DNA of 64,000 nucleotides from Streptomyces typhae (GTDB taxonomy: Bacteria > Actinomycetota > Actinomycetes > Streptomycetales > Streptomycetaceae), in contig NZ_WPNZ01000012.1 in NCBI RefSeq assembly GCF_009755605.1, positions 186,001 through 250,000 on the forward strand, given 5' to 3'. Below are positions 20,570 through 29,658 of the stretch, in pieces; positions within the stretch are counted from its first letter, which is position 1; each line of letters begins with the position of its first letter. The translations under genes were made by a program, and so were the position numbers. Under the pieces are notes generated by a model. The model made no database searches and was not told the DNA's origin. It saw only the letters and a program-made list of their open reading frames with translations.

Positions 20570-23239
20570 TCAGGCCGTCTCGGCGACGAGACGCTCGACG
20601 GCGGCGATGGCGTCACCGATGGCGGCCACGTTCTGACCGCCGCCCTGGGCGACGTCCGGCTTGCCGCCGCCACCGCCACCGAGGGTCTTGGCGGCGGTGC
20701 GGACCAGGTCGCCGGCCTTCAGACCGCGCTCGCGGGCGCTCTCGTTGGTGGCGATGACCGTGAGCGGACGGCCGTTCGCGGAGCTGAACAGGGCCACGAC
20801 CACCGGCCGGTCCCCCTGGATCCGCCCGCGCACGTCGAGGACCAGCTTGCGCAGGTCGTCGGCGCCGGTGCCGTCCGGGACCTGGCCGGTGGCGAGCGCG
20901 ACGCCGCGCACGTCCTTGGCGCCCTGGGCGAGACCGGCGGCGGCCTGCAGGACCTTCTCCGCGCGGAACTTCTCGATCTCCTTCTCGGCGTCCTTCAGCT
21001 TGGCGAGCATGCCGGAGATCTTCTCGGGCAGCTCCTCCGGGCGGCCCTTGACCAGCTCCTGGAGCTGGGCGACGACCGTGTGCTCCTTGGCCAGGAAGTT
21101 GTACGCGTCGACGCCGACCAGGGCCTCGATGCGCCGCACGCCGGAGCCGATGGAGGACTCGCCGAGGAGCTTCACCAGGCCGAGCTGGGAGGTGTTGTGC
21201 ACATGCGTGCCGCCGCACAGCTCCTTGGAGAAGTCGCCGATGGTCACGACGCGCACGCGCTCGCCGTACTTCTCGCCGAACTCGGCGATGGCGCCCTGCT
21301 TCTTGGCCTCGTCGATCGACATGACCTCGGCCTGGACGTCCAGCTCCCGGGTGAGCACGTCGTTGATCTTCTGCTCGACGTCCGTCATGACGGCCGTGGG
21401 CACGGCCGACGGCGAGCCGAAGTCGAACCGGAAGCGGCCGGGCTGGTTCTCGGAACCGGCCTGGGCGGCCGTCGGGCCGAGCGCGTCGCGCAGCGCCTGG
21501 TGCGTGAGGTGCGTGGCGGAGTGGGCGCGGGCGATGGCGCGGCGGCGGTGGGCATCGATCGAGGCCCACACCGGGGCGCCGACGGTGATCTCACCGACCT
21601 GCACGACGCCCTTGTGGACGTGCACACCGGGCACCGGCTTCTGGACGTCGCGGATCTCGACGACGGCGCCGCTGTCGAGACGGATGCGGCCGGTGTCGCC
21701 GATCTGGCCGCCGCCCTCGGCGTAGAAGGGTGTGCGGTCCAGGACGATCTCGACCTCGTCGCCCTCGGTGGCGGCCGGGGAGGACACGCCGTCGACGAGC
21801 AGGCCGACGATCACGGCCTCGTTCTCGGTGGCCGAGTAGCCCGTGAAGTCGGTGGCTCCGGCGCTGTCGGCGATCTCCCGGTAGGCGCCGAGGTCGGCGT
21901 GGCCGGTCTTCTTGGCGCGGGCGTCGGCCTTGGCGCGCTCCCGCTGCTCCTTCATCAGGCGCCGGAAGCCGTCCTCGTCCACGGAAAGGCCCTGCTCGGC
22001 GGCCATCTCCAGGGTGAGGTCGATGGGGAAGCCCCACGTGTCGTGCAGCAGGAACGCCTGGTCGCCGGAGAGGACCTTGCCGCCCGCGGCCTTGGTCTCC
22101 GTGACGGCGGTGTCGAGGATGTTCGTGCCGCCCTTGAGGGCCTTCAGGAAGGCGGCCTCCTCGGCGAGCGCGACGGTCTCGATGCGCTTGCTCTCGGTGA
22201 GGAGCTCCGGGTACTGCAAACCCATCGTGTCGACGACGACGCCGATGAGGTCCTTGACGACCGGGCCCGTGGCGCCGAGCAGACGCATGTTGCGGATGGC
22301 GCGGCGCATGATGCGGCGCAGGACGTACCCGCGGCCCTCGTTGCCGGGCGTGACGCCGTCGCCGATGAGCATGGTGGACGTGCGGATGTGGTCGGCGACC
22401 ACGCGCAGGGAGACGTCCGAGCCGTGGTCGGCGCCGTAGCGCACGCCGGTCAGCTCGGTGGCCTTGTCCATGACGACGCGCAGGGTGTCGGTCTCGTACA
22501 TGTTCCGCACGTCCTGCAGGATCATGGCGAGACGCTCGAGACCCAGGCCGGTGTCGATGTTCTTCGACGGCAGCTCGCCGAGGATCGGGAAGTCCTCCTT
22601 GCCGTCGCCCGCGCCGCGCTCGTACTGCATGAAGACCAGGTTCCAGATCTCCACGTAGCGCTCGTCGTTGACGGCCGGGCCGCCCTCGGCGCCGAACTCC
22701 GGACCGCGGTCGTAGTTGATCTCGGAGCACGGGCCGCAGGGGCCGGGGACGCCCATGGACCAGAAGTTGTCCTTCTTGCCCAGGCGCTGGATGCGCTCCT
22801 TGGGGACGCCGACGATCTCGTGCCAGATCCGCTCGGCCTCGTCGTCGTCGAGGTAGACGGTGATCCAGAGGCGCTCCGGGTCGAGCCCGTAGCCGCCGTC
22901 GGCCACGGAGCTGGTGAGCAGCTCCCAGGCCAGCTTGATGGCGCCTTCCTTGAAGTAGTCCCCGAAGGAGAAGTTGCCGCACATCTGAAAGAACGTGCCG
23001 TGGCGCGTGGTCTTGCCGACCTCTTCGATGTCGGGCGTGCGCACGCACTTCTGCACGCTGGTGACGCGCGGGGCGGGCGGCCTGACCTCACCCAGGAAGT
23101 AGGGCTTGAAGGGGACCATGCCCGCGGGGACCAGAAGCAGAGTCGGGTCGTCCGCGATGAGCGACGCCGAAGGGACGACGGTGTGCCCGCGCTCCTCGAA
23201 GAAGCTCAGCCAGCGGCGGCGGATTTCAGCCGACTCCAT
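20570..23239 (-). CDS. alaS: alanyl-tRNA synthetase
   Basis: Charges tRNA-Ala. Full length at 889 residues, with class II catalytic core motifs (TLLLVPAGMVPFKPYFLGE, FFQMCGNFSFGDYFKEGA, motif 3 region LGLERLAMILQ), the editing domain with ARAHSATHLTHQAL (His-x3-His zinc ligands) and ELCGGTHVHNTSQLG, and a C-terminal C-Ala domain rich in Gly (GGGGGGKPDVAQGGGQN). ATG 23237-23239 shares one nucleotide (TGATG) with the stop of the upstream gene, which implies re-initiation coupling. ruvX follows after 11 nt. Confidence 0.97.
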   Translation of the reverse strand: MESAEIRRRWLSFFEERGHTVVPSASLIADDPTLLLVPAGMVPFKPYFLGEVRPPAPRVTSVQKCVRTPDIEEVGKTTRHGTFFQMCGNFSFGDYFKEGAIKLAWELLTSSVADGGYGLDPERLWITVYLDDDEAERIWHEIVGVPKERIQRLGKKDNFWSMGVPGPCGPCSEINYDRGPEFGAEGGPAVNDERYVEIWNLVFMQYERGAGDGKEDFPILGELPSKNIDTGLGLERLAMILQDVRNMYETDTLRVVMDKATELTGVRYGADHGSDVSLRVVADHIRTSTMLIGDGVTPGNEGRGYVLRRIMRRAIRNMRLLGATGPVVKDLIGVVVDTMGLQYPELLTESKRIETVALAEEAAFLKALKGGTNILDTAVTETKAAGGKVLSGDQAFLLHDTWGFPIDLTLEMAAEQGLSVDEDGFRRLMKEQRERAKADARAKKTGHADLGAYREIADSAGATDFTGYSATENEAVIVGLLVDGVSSPAATEGDEVEIVLDRTPFYAEGGGQIGDTGRIRLDSGAVVEIRDVQKPVPGVHVHKGVVQVGEITVGAPVWASIDAHRRRAIARAHSATHLTHQALRDALGPTAAQAGSENQPGRFRFDFGSPSAVPTAVMTDVEQKINDVLTRELDVQAEVMSIDEAKKQGAIAEFGEKYGERVRVVTIGDFSKELCGGTHVHNTSQLGLVKLLGESSIGSGVRRIEALVGVDAYNFLAKEHTVVAQLQELVKGRPEELPEKISGMLAKLKDAEKEIEKFRAEKVLQAAAGLAQGAKDVRGVALATGQVPDGTGADDLRKLVLDVRGRIQGDRPVVVALFSSANGRPLTVIATNESARERGLKAGDLVRTAAKTLGGGGGGKPDVAQGGGQNVAAIGDAIAAVERLVAETA

Positions 23240-23607
23240 CAGTGGTCCTCATTCCGGTTGTTCGAGTACGTCGGGTTCGCGGCGTCCCTCGGGTAGGTCG
23301 CGCTCTCCAGGTACTTCGGTTTCTTCTCGGTGTGGTGCTCTACCACGGCGAAGCGGCGGCCGGGCAGTTCGGGCTCGACCGGGGCGTTCAGGCCGAGGGC
23401 GTCGCCGAGCTCCGCCTCCCGCTGCGCCATGCCGTCGCGGACGTCGAGCGCGAAGTCCTTGAGCCGGTGGCCGGCCTCGATCGCCCTGTCGGTGGCCCGC
23501 GCGGCGAGACTCTCGGGGGTCAGCTGCTTCAGCTTGCGGTTGACCTTGGTGGTGGCCCATACGCCGGCGGCTGCGCCCGCGGTGAACCAGAACGTACGGC
23601 GGAACAT
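23239..23607 (-). CDS. small membrane-anchored protein, DUF6167-like
   Basis: Function unknown. The 122-residue protein starts MFRRTFWFTAGAAAGVWATTKVNRK, a short hydrophobic anchor followed by basic residues, then a helical segment (LTPESLAARATDRAIEAGHRLKDFALDVRDGM) and a polar tail rich in Pro, Asn and charged residues. I recognise the N-terminus from the streptomycete family labelled DUF6167; the assignment is from memory. It lies between a DUF948 gene (7 nt upstream) and alaS (TGATG overlap), forming a compact three-gene unit. It may be an envelope partner of the DUF948 protein, which is inference from adjacency. Confidence 0.85.
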   Translation of the reverse strand: MFRRTFWFTAGAAAGVWATTKVNRKLKQLTPESLAARATDRAIEAGHRLKDFALDVRDGMAQREAELGDALGLNAPVEPELPGRRFAVVEHHTEKKPKYLESATYPRDAANPTYSNNRNEDH

Positions 23608-23614
23608 CGCTGCG

Positions 23615-24043
23615 TCAGTCCTTCTTCCGCTTGCCCCGCCGTGCGGACGGGAGGGTGCGGCCCACGACCACCGTCCGACGGGACGGCTTGGCGGGCTCTT
23701 CCTTGCGACCGAGGGCCCGGCGCACGCCGTAGCCGAAGGCCGCGACCTTGACCAGCGGGCCGCCGAAGGTGGACGCCACGGTCGTGGACAGCGCCGACGC
23801 GTTCGACGTGACCTCCTGGACGTCCGTCGCGATGGCGTCCACGCGGTCGATCTGGGTCTGGGCGGAGCGCACGGCCGTGGAGGCGTCGGCGAGCAACGGC
23901 ACCGCCTGTTCGGTCACGTCCGCCACGAGCTTGGTGGTCGCCCTGAGCGTCTGTGCCAGCCTCGCCAGCGCCACGGCCAGGAAGGAAACCAGAATCGCCC
24001 AGAAGACGGCCACCAGGATCCCGGCCACCTCTCCACCGGACAC
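23615..24043 (-). CDS. DUF948-family membrane protein
   Basis: Function unknown. The 142-residue product has one N-terminal transmembrane helix (about 7-29, AGILVAVFWAILVSFLAVALARL), a long amphipathic, probably coiled-coil region (LRATTKLVADVTEQAVPLLADASTAVRSAQ... ending TSNASALSTTV) and a basic C-terminus (RRGKRKKD). This is the DUF948 layout found in Gram-positive envelope-stress proteins. The GTG start (24041-24043) is the only good N-terminus before the helix. It is the first gene of the minus-strand unit leading into alaS and is divergent from the STAND ATPase gene. Confidence 0.85.
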   Translation of the reverse strand: MSGGEVAGILVAVFWAILVSFLAVALARLAQTLRATTKLVADVTEQAVPLLADASTAVRSAQTQIDRVDAIATDVQEVTSNASALSTTVASTFGGPLVKVAAFGYGVRRALGRKEEPAKPSRRTVVVGRTLPSARRGKRKKD

Positions 24044-24199
24044 TGCGCACCGCTCCCTGAGACATCGCCCTGGGTTCCAGGGTCGCCGGACGTCGAAAAG
24101 TCGTCCTCCGACCCTATCGCGCCGGGGCCCCGGCTCCGTACCGCATTACCGCACGCGCACCAGGGGACGCGAGGGCGTTCCCGCCCGCGCACGGAGTGA

Positions 24200-24229
24200 T
24201 TGTACGGAATGCTTACGCTTGAGTACGCT
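24200..24229 (+). promoter_or_regulatory. probable promoter of the STAND ATPase gene (leaderless start)
   Basis: TTGTAC (24200-24205) and TACGCT (24224-24229) are 18 nt apart, placing transcription start near 24236-24239, at or just before the ATG at 24239. A leaderless mRNA is therefore likely. An inverted repeat GTACGGA/TCCGTAC (24202-24208, 24229-24235) spans the same stretch and could be an operator. Confidence 0.5.
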
Positions 24230-24238
24230 CCGTACCCC

Positions 24239-26473
24239 ATGCGACATCCTCAGCGGCCCGACGACCGTCGGAACGATGCCACCACCCGCTCCCCCGGCTG
24301 CCCGCCCGTGTCCGGGAACCTCCCCGCGGAGCTGACCGCCTTCTTCGGGCGCCACAGCGAACAGGCGGCGCTGGCCTCGGCGCTGGCGACCGCCCGCCTG
24401 GTCACCGTGACGGGCGTCGGCGGCGTGGGCAAGTCGCGGCTCGCCGTGCGGGCGGCCGCGGCGATCGCGCCGCGGGACGGTGCCTGGCTGGTGGAGCTGG
24501 CACCGGTGCGGGATCCGGATCTCGTGGAGCACGCGGTGGCGAGCGCGCTCGACCTGACGGACCACACGAGCCGCGCGCCCCGGCAGGTGCTCCTGGACCG
24601 GCTCGGTGGGCGGGAGCTGCTGCTCGTCGTCGACGGCTTCGAGCACCTCGTGGACACGACCGCCTCGCTGGTGCACGAACTGCTGCGGCGCTGCCCCGGG
24701 CTGCGGGTGCTCGCCGCCGGGCGCAGACCGCTCGGCACCGCGGGTGAGCGGGTGCTCCCGCTGGCGCCGATGCCGGAGGCGGACGCCGCCGCGCTGTTCA
24801 CCGACCGCGCGGCGGCCTGTCTGCCCGGCTTCGCGCCCAGCGGCCACGACCGTGCCGCCGTCCTGGAGCTGTGCCGGCGGCTCGACGGGATCCCCCTGGC
24901 CCTCGAACTGGCGGCGGGCCGGCTGCGCGCCCTGTCCCCCGGCCAGCTCCTCGCCCGCCTCGACGACCGCTTCCGGCTGCTCTCGGGGGCGCGCCGGGAC
25001 GTCCTGCCGCGCCATCAGACGCTGCGTACGGCGATCGGCTGGAGCCATGAGCTGTGCAGCCCCCGGGAGCGGCTGCTCTGGGCGCGGCTCTCGGTCTTCT
25101 CGGGGCCCTTCGACCTGGAGGCCGTCGAGTACGTGTGCAGCGGCGACGGACTGCACGCCGACGACGTCCTGGACGTCCTGGAGGAGTTGCTCGCGCAGTC
25201 CGTGGTGGCCCGTGAGGAGAGCCCGACGGGGGTGCGCTACCGCATGCTCGACACGGTGCGGGCCTATGGCGCGGAGTGGCTGGAGGGCGCCGGTGACGCG
25301 GCGCGGATGCGGCGCCGGCACCGCGACTGGTACATGGGCCTCGCGACCTGGTGCGAGCTGGACTGGTTCTCGCCCCGGCAGGCGGAGGTCGCCACGCTCG
25401 TCGAGTGCGAGCTGCCCAATCTGCGGGCGGCGCTCGAGTTCTGTCTGACCGATCCGGACGAGACGCACCTCGGCCAGTATCTGGCGGGCACGCTGTGGTT
25501 CTGCTGGGTCGGCTGCGGGCGCCTCGCGGAGGGCAGGCACTGGCTGGACCGGGCCGTCGAACTGGACGGCGCGCACGGGGACGCGCGCCTGAAGGCGCTG
25601 TACGTGCTCGGCTATGTGGCGATCCTTCAGGGCGACACGGTGCCCGCGCTGTGCGCGCTCCAGGAGTGCCAGGACGAGGCGGAGCGCACGGGCAGCGCCG
25701 TCGCCGCCGCGTACGCGGTGCACCGTCTGGGCTGCCTGGCCCTGGTCACGGACGACATGCCGCGCGCGGAGCGGCTGCTGCGGACGGCGCTCGACGAGTA
25801 CCGGCGGATCGGGGAGCTGAACAGCAACGTCCTGATGGGGCAGGTCGAGCTGGCGATGGCGCTCGCCTTCCAGGGCTCGCTGGGGGCCGCGGTGGAGCTG
25901 TGCGAGGACGTGCGCCGGGTCTGCGAGGACCACGGGGAGCGCTGGACGCTCGCCTATGCGCTGTACGTCCTCGGGTACGCGGCCTGGACGCGGGGCGAGC
26001 GTGCCCTGGCCCGGGATCTGGTCGTGCGCTGCCTGGACCTGGACCACACCTTCCACGACCTCCTCGGCGCGGTCCTCGCCGTGGAGTTGCTCGCCCTGTT
26101 CACGGTGGCGGAGGGCGACGCGGCGGAGGCGGCGGTGCTCCAGGGGGTGGCGGCGCGGCTGTGGGCGTCGGTGGGGCTTCCGCTGTTCGGTTCGGAGTAC
26201 TTCGGCGGGCCGCACGCGCTGTGCGAGGCGCAGGCCCGGGAGCGGCTCGGCGACGAGCGGTACGAGTCGCAGGTGCGGGTCGGCGCCGAGCTGGCCCCCG
26301 GCGCGGGGGTGGCGCGGGCGCTGCGGCACCGGCACGGGCGGACGCCGGGCGGGCGCCGTCCCGGCCGCGGCGAGGCGTCCGCCCCCGCCGGGGCTCCGGA
26401 GACCGCCGAGGCCCCGGAAACGCGCGAACCCGCCGTCTCCCCGACCACGCGGGGCGGGGAGACGGCGGGCTGA
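24239..26473 (+). CDS. STAND-type ATPase with TPR-like C-terminus, no recognisable DNA-binding domain
   Basis: 744 residues. An NB-ARC-like module starts near residue 27: Walker A VTGVGGVGKSRLAV (59-66), Walker B LLLVVDGFEHL, sensor region VLAAGRRPLGTAGERV and the GxP motif RRLDGIPLALELAAGRLR. A winged-helix-like segment (HQTLRTAIGWSHEL) and helical repeats follow (about 380-690), typical of TPR/AfsR-like sensors. The LuxR helix-turn-helix or SARP domain that such Streptomyces regulators usually carry is absent; the last 60 residues are a disordered Pro/Ala/Arg tail. Start ATG 24239 is preferred because the promoter suggests a leaderless mRNA; ATG 24209 is an alternative. Role unknown. Confidence 0.82.
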   Translation: MRHPQRPDDRRNDATTRSPGCPPVSGNLPAELTAFFGRHSEQAALASALATARLVTVTGVGGVGKSRLAVRAAAAIAPRDGAWLVELAPVRDPDLVEHAVASALDLTDHTSRAPRQVLLDRLGGRELLLVVDGFEHLVDTTASLVHELLRRCPGLRVLAAGRRPLGTAGERVLPLAPMPEADAAALFTDRAAACLPGFAPSGHDRAAVLELCRRLDGIPLALELAAGRLRALSPGQLLARLDDRFRLLSGARRDVLPRHQTLRTAIGWSHELCSPRERLLWARLSVFSGPFDLEAVEYVCSGDGLHADDVLDVLEELLAQSVVAREESPTGVRYRMLDTVRAYGAEWLEGAGDAARMRRRHRDWYMGLATWCELDWFSPRQAEVATLVECELPNLRAALEFCLTDPDETHLGQYLAGTLWFCWVGCGRLAEGRHWLDRAVELDGAHGDARLKALYVLGYVAILQGDTVPALCALQECQDEAERTGSAVAAAYAVHRLGCLALVTDDMPRAERLLRTALDEYRRIGELNSNVLMGQVELAMALAFQGSLGAAVELCEDVRRVCEDHGERWTLAYALYVLGYAAWTRGERALARDLVVRCLDLDHTFHDLLGAVLAVELLALFTVAEGDAAEAAVLQGVAARLWASVGLPLFGSEYFGGPHALCEAQARERLGDERYESQVRVGAELAPGAGVARALRHRHGRTPGGRRPGRGEASAPAGAPETAEAPETREPAVSPTTRGGETAG
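26429..26469. terminator. bidirectional hairpin between the ATPase gene and rpsD
   Basis: A perfect 15-bp GC stem (26429-26443 with 26455-26469) with an 11-nt loop overlaps the last codons of the plus-strand ATPase gene and lies 26 nt beyond the rpsD stop. The genes converge here, so it probably ends both transcripts. There is no T-tract on either side. Confidence 0.65.
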
Positions 26474-26495
26474 AGCAGGTGAGGCTACGTCCGGA

Positions 26496-27110
26496 TCAGC
26501 GGGCGTAGTACTCGACGACGAGCTGCTCGTCGCAGATCACGGGGATCTCCTTGCGGTTCGGCTCGCGGTCCAGGCGGAAGGCCAGGGCCTTGAGGTTCAC
26601 CTGGAGGTAGCGCGGGGTCTCGCCGTCGGCGGCGAAGCCACCCTCGCGGGCGACCTCGAACAGCGGCTTCTGGCGGCTGCGCTCGCGGACCATGACGACG
26701 TCGTCCGGCTTGACGCGGAAGGACGGCTTGTCGACCTTCTGGCCGTTGACCTCGATGTGGCCGTGGACGACCATCTGGCGGGCCTGGTAGATGGTGCGGG
26801 CGATGCCCGAACGCAGGACCAGGGCGTCGAGACGACGCTCCAGCTCGATCACCAGGGCCTCACCGGTCTTGCCCTGGGTCTTGGCGGCACGCTCGTAGGC
26901 GCGGACGAGCTGACGCTCGGACACGTCGTACTGCGCGCGCAGCCGCTGCTTCTCGAGCAGACGGACCTTGTAGTCCGAGCTCTGCTTGCGGCCGCGGCCG
27001 TGCTCGCCCGGCGGGTAGGGGCGGGCCTCGAAGTACTTGACGGCCTTCGGGGTCAGCGCGATGCCGAGCGCACGCGACTTCTTGACCTTGGGGCGGGACT
27101 GGTTCGGCAT
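26496..27110 (-). CDS. rpsD: 30S ribosomal protein S4
   Basis: Primary 16S rRNA-binding protein that organises the 30S body. The 204-residue product begins MPNQSRPKVKKSRALGIALTPKA and contains the S4 RNA-binding domain (about 93-155: RRLDALVLRSGIARTIYQARQ, VHGHIEVNGQKVDKPSFRV). It lacks the four zinc-binding cysteines of the C+ form, as is common for stand-alone actinobacterial rpsD. It is encoded outside the main ribosomal cluster. ATG 27108-27110 has AGAGGTG upstream. It may be a paralogue of a copy elsewhere; that cannot be judged here. Confidence 0.97.
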   Translation of the reverse strand: MPNQSRPKVKKSRALGIALTPKAVKYFEARPYPPGEHGRGRKQSSDYKVRLLEKQRLRAQYDVSERQLVRAYERAAKTQGKTGEALVIELERRLDALVLRSGIARTIYQARQMVVHGHIEVNGQKVDKPSFRVKPDDVVMVRERSRQKPLFEVAREGGFAADGETPRYLQVNLKALAFRLDREPNRKEIPVICDEQLVVEYYAR

Positions 27111-27458
27111 GAACCAAACACCTCTGCTTCTCTGTACGAAATCGGCTTCACCAGGGTTAGGGGAGGTCGCATCCGCAGCCTGGGAAACCCGACTCGTCCC
27201 TGCGGACGGGTCCGGCAGCCGCTCCCTGGTCTGGGCACTATGTGCAGCACGCGAGTGGCCCACCGACCGTTTCCCGCGATCCAGGAGGTTTCCCAGGATC
27301 CGGAAGGGTGGTGGGCTGCCCGCGACACCTTCGACGGTGCGCGACGCTCCTGGAGTTCCCCGCCCGGGGGCCGGGGCTCCGGCTGGATGTCCCGTTCTGG
27401 TGGTGCCGGTACGGGACCGGACACGGGACGCAGCGCTCCGATGGATTCTACAGGGCGC
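27111..27458. other. 348-nt non-coding region upstream of rpsD
   Basis: No convincing gene: plus-strand open frames here have no ribosome binding site or family similarity. It should contain the rpsD promoter and leader and the rarA transcript end. I see short imperfect inverted repeats but no clear T-tract terminator and no confident -10/-35 pair. Confidence 0.5.
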
Positions 27459-28814
27459 TCAGGACCGCTTGCGACCGAGGTGCTTCCTGGTCCACTCGAC
27501 GGCGTCGGCGTACCGCGCTTCGGCGCCGTGCCGGGTGGGGGTGTAGTACTCGCGGTCCTTGAGTGCCTCCGGGGCGTACTCCTGGGCGGCGATGCCCTCG
27601 GGCAGGTCGTGCGGGTACACATAGCCCTGGGCGTGGCCCAGCTTGGCCGCGCCCTTGTAGTGGCCGTCGCGCAGGTGGGGCGGGACGGGGCCCGCGTGGC
27701 CCTTGCGGACGTCTTCGAGGGCGGCGCCGATGGCCGTCGTCGCCGCGTTCGACTTCGGGGCCAGGGCGAGGGCGATCGTGGCGTGGCTGAGGGTCAGGGC
27801 GGCCTCGGGGAAGCCGATCATGGCGACGGCCTGGGCGGCGGCGACGGCGGTGGGCAGGGCCGTGGGGTCGGCGAGGCCGATGTCCTCGCTCGCGGAGATC
27901 ATCAGGCGGCGGGCGATGAACCGGGGGTCCTCGCCCGCCTCGATCATGCGGGCCAGATAGTGCAGGGCCGCGTCGACGTCCGAGCCGCGGATGGACTTGA
28001 TCAGGGCGCTCGCGACGTCGTAGTGCTGGTCCCCTGCGCGGTCGTACTTCACGGCGGCCCGGTCGACCGACTCCTCCAGGGTCTGGAGGGTGATCTCCTT
28101 CTCGCCCTTGGCGAGGGCGGAGCCCGCGCCCGCCTCCAGGGCGGTGAGCGCGCGGCGGGCGTCGCCGCCCGCGATCCGCAGGAGGTGCTCCCGCGACTCG
28201 TCGGGCAGCGTGACCGCGCCGCCGAGGCCGCGCTCCTCGGTGAGGGCGCGCTCCAGGAGGCCCCGCAGGTCGTCGTCCGTCAGCGGTTCGAGCGTGAGCA
28301 GCAGGGAGCGGGACAGGAGCGGGGAGATCACCGAGAAGTACGGGTTCTCCGTGGTCGCCGCGATCAGGGTCACCCAGCGGTTCTCGACGGCGGGCAGCAG
28401 GGAGTCCTGCTGGGCCTTGCTGAAGCGGTGGATCTCGTCGAGGAAGAGGACGGTCTCCTTGCCGTGGCCGCCCATGGCGCGGCGGGCGCCGTCGATGACC
28501 GCGCGGACCTCCTTGACGCCCGCGGTGATCGCGGAGAGCTCCACGAAGCGCTTGTTCGTCGCCTTGGAGACGACGTACGCCAACGTGGTCTTGCCGATGC
28601 CGGGCGGGCCCCACAGGAACACCGACGACGGCCCGGCGGGGCCCCCGCCGCCCTCGCCGACGAGGCGGCGCAGCGGTGATCCCGGCCGCAGCAGATGCTG
28701 CTGGCCGACTACTTCTTCGAGCGTGCGCGGACGCATCCGGACGGCCAGCGGACTCGCGGACGGGTCCTTCTCCTGGCGGTCCTCTGCTGCGGCGGTGAAC
28801 AGGTCGGGCTCCAC
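27459..28814 (-). CDS. rarA: replication-associated recombination protein RarA (MgsA/WRNIP1 family AAA+ ATPase)
   Basis: Acts at stalled replication forks with the clamp and SSB. The 451-residue product starts VEPDLFTAAAEDRQEKDPSA, then has the family motif PLAVRMRPRTLEEVVGQQHLL, Walker A FLWGPPGIGKTTLAYVV, Walker B VLFLDEIHRFSKAQQD, sensor 1 TLIAATTENPYFSV and the C-terminal region IRGSDVDAALHYLARMIEAGEDP. I chose GTG at 28812-28814 by family alignment. A TAGGGT -10-like box (28827-28822) would put transcription start at this codon, so the mRNA may be leaderless. Upstream alternative start at 28844. Confidence 0.94.
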   Translation of the reverse strand: MEPDLFTAAAEDRQEKDPSASPLAVRMRPRTLEEVVGQQHLLRPGSPLRRLVGEGGGGPAGPSSVFLWGPPGIGKTTLAYVVSKATNKRFVELSAITAGVKEVRAVIDGARRAMGGHGKETVLFLDEIHRFSKAQQDSLLPAVENRWVTLIAATTENPYFSVISPLLSRSLLLTLEPLTDDDLRGLLERALTEERGLGGAVTLPDESREHLLRIAGGDARRALTALEAGAGSALAKGEKEITLQTLEESVDRAAVKYDRAGDQHYDVASALIKSIRGSDVDAALHYLARMIEAGEDPRFIARRLMISASEDIGLADPTALPTAVAAAQAVAMIGFPEAALTLSHATIALALAPKSNAATTAIGAALEDVRKGHAGPVPPHLRDGHYKGAAKLGHAQGYVYPHDLPEGIAAQEYAPEALKDREYYTPTRHGAEARYADAVEWTRKHLGRKRS

Positions 28815-28878
28815 GTCGAAAACCCTATGCCACCCCACTGACAACCGGCTCCGGGCGGTGGGGACGGGCGGCGCCGCC

Positions 28879-29520
28879 TCAGATCCAGAGGTCGGAGCCC
28901 CAGCGCGTGAAGATCAGCACAGCGATGACACCGACGTGCATGACCGGGAGGGCCCACGTGAAGTCCTCGAAGAAGGTCTTCAGCCAGCCCGGCGCGGGCA
29001 GGAAGCCGTGGCGGACATTGAACGACGTGACGTACCAGAACATCAGGATCGTGGCGACCCACGCCAGGCAGCACCACAGGCACAGGGCGTTGATGCGGTA
29101 CAGCGACTGGAACTGGAGCCAGGTGCAGAAACCCACGCCGAACAGCGTGCCCGCGTTGAGCGTCAGCCAGTACCAGCGCGAGAAGCGGGCCCGGCCGAGC
29201 AGGCTCATGCCGACGCCGATGACGACGGCGTAGGCCGCGAGGCCCAGCATCGGGTTCGGGAAGCCGAACGCCTCCGCCTGGTCGCTCTTCATGATGCTGC
29301 CGCAGGCGACGACCGGGTTGATGCTGCATCCCGGCTGGAAGTTCGGGTCCTTCAGGAGCTCGAACTTGTCGAGCGTGATGATCCAGGAGGCGAGAAGACC
29401 GGCCGCGCCGGTGATCACGAGAAGCAGCGCGAGTCCCCGGCTGCCGCCGACGGCTCCCGGCGCGTCGGCCCGGTCCGTGTCCGCCGCGGCGCCGTCCTTC
29501 ACTGACATCGTTTTGGTCAT
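28879..29520 (-). CDS. vitamin K epoxide reductase (VKOR) family membrane protein
   Basis: Bacterial VKOR homologues reoxidise DsbA-like proteins and pass electrons to quinone, enabling disulfide formation in exported proteins. The 213-residue product has about five transmembrane segments, the loop cysteine pair Cys65 and Cys73 (GCSINPVVACGS) and the active-site CLWC (147-150) in an RINALCLWCCLAW context, exactly the VKOR layout. No fused thioredoxin domain is present, so the DsbA partner is elsewhere. ATG 29518-29520 is used; an in-frame GTG lies directly before it. Divergent from the ABC exporter operon. Confidence 0.92.
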   Translation of the reverse strand: MTKTMSVKDGAAADTDRADAPGAVGGSRGLALLLVITGAAGLLASWIITLDKFELLKDPNFQPGCSINPVVACGSIMKSDQAEAFGFPNPMLGLAAYAVVIGVGMSLLGRARFSRWYWLTLNAGTLFGVGFCTWLQFQSLYRINALCLWCCLAWVATILMFWYVTSFNVRHGFLPAPGWLKTFFEDFTWALPVMHVGVIAVLIFTRWGSDLWI

Positions 29521-29658
29521 CACGCCGTTCCGGGGCTCGTGGGTGGCCTGTGGGCAGGGTCATTGTGCCGCACGTACCTGTGTGTCCACCGTTCGGTGGA
29601 CAGAAGAAGGTACGGACGGAGGTACCGAGGTGTTCGCCGGGGCGGGACGCTCGATGCC

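Noticed and set aside
20561..23296. Plus-strand open frame of about 900 codons opposite alaS
   Set aside because: Same antisense artefact: composition biased to Val/Asp/Gly/Leu with no motifs, fully covered by the well-supported alaS.
24239..26473. LuxR-type transcription factor
   Set aside because: The ATPase and helical repeats fit that class, but no helix-turn-helix is visible at either end, so it is listed as a STAND ATPase only.
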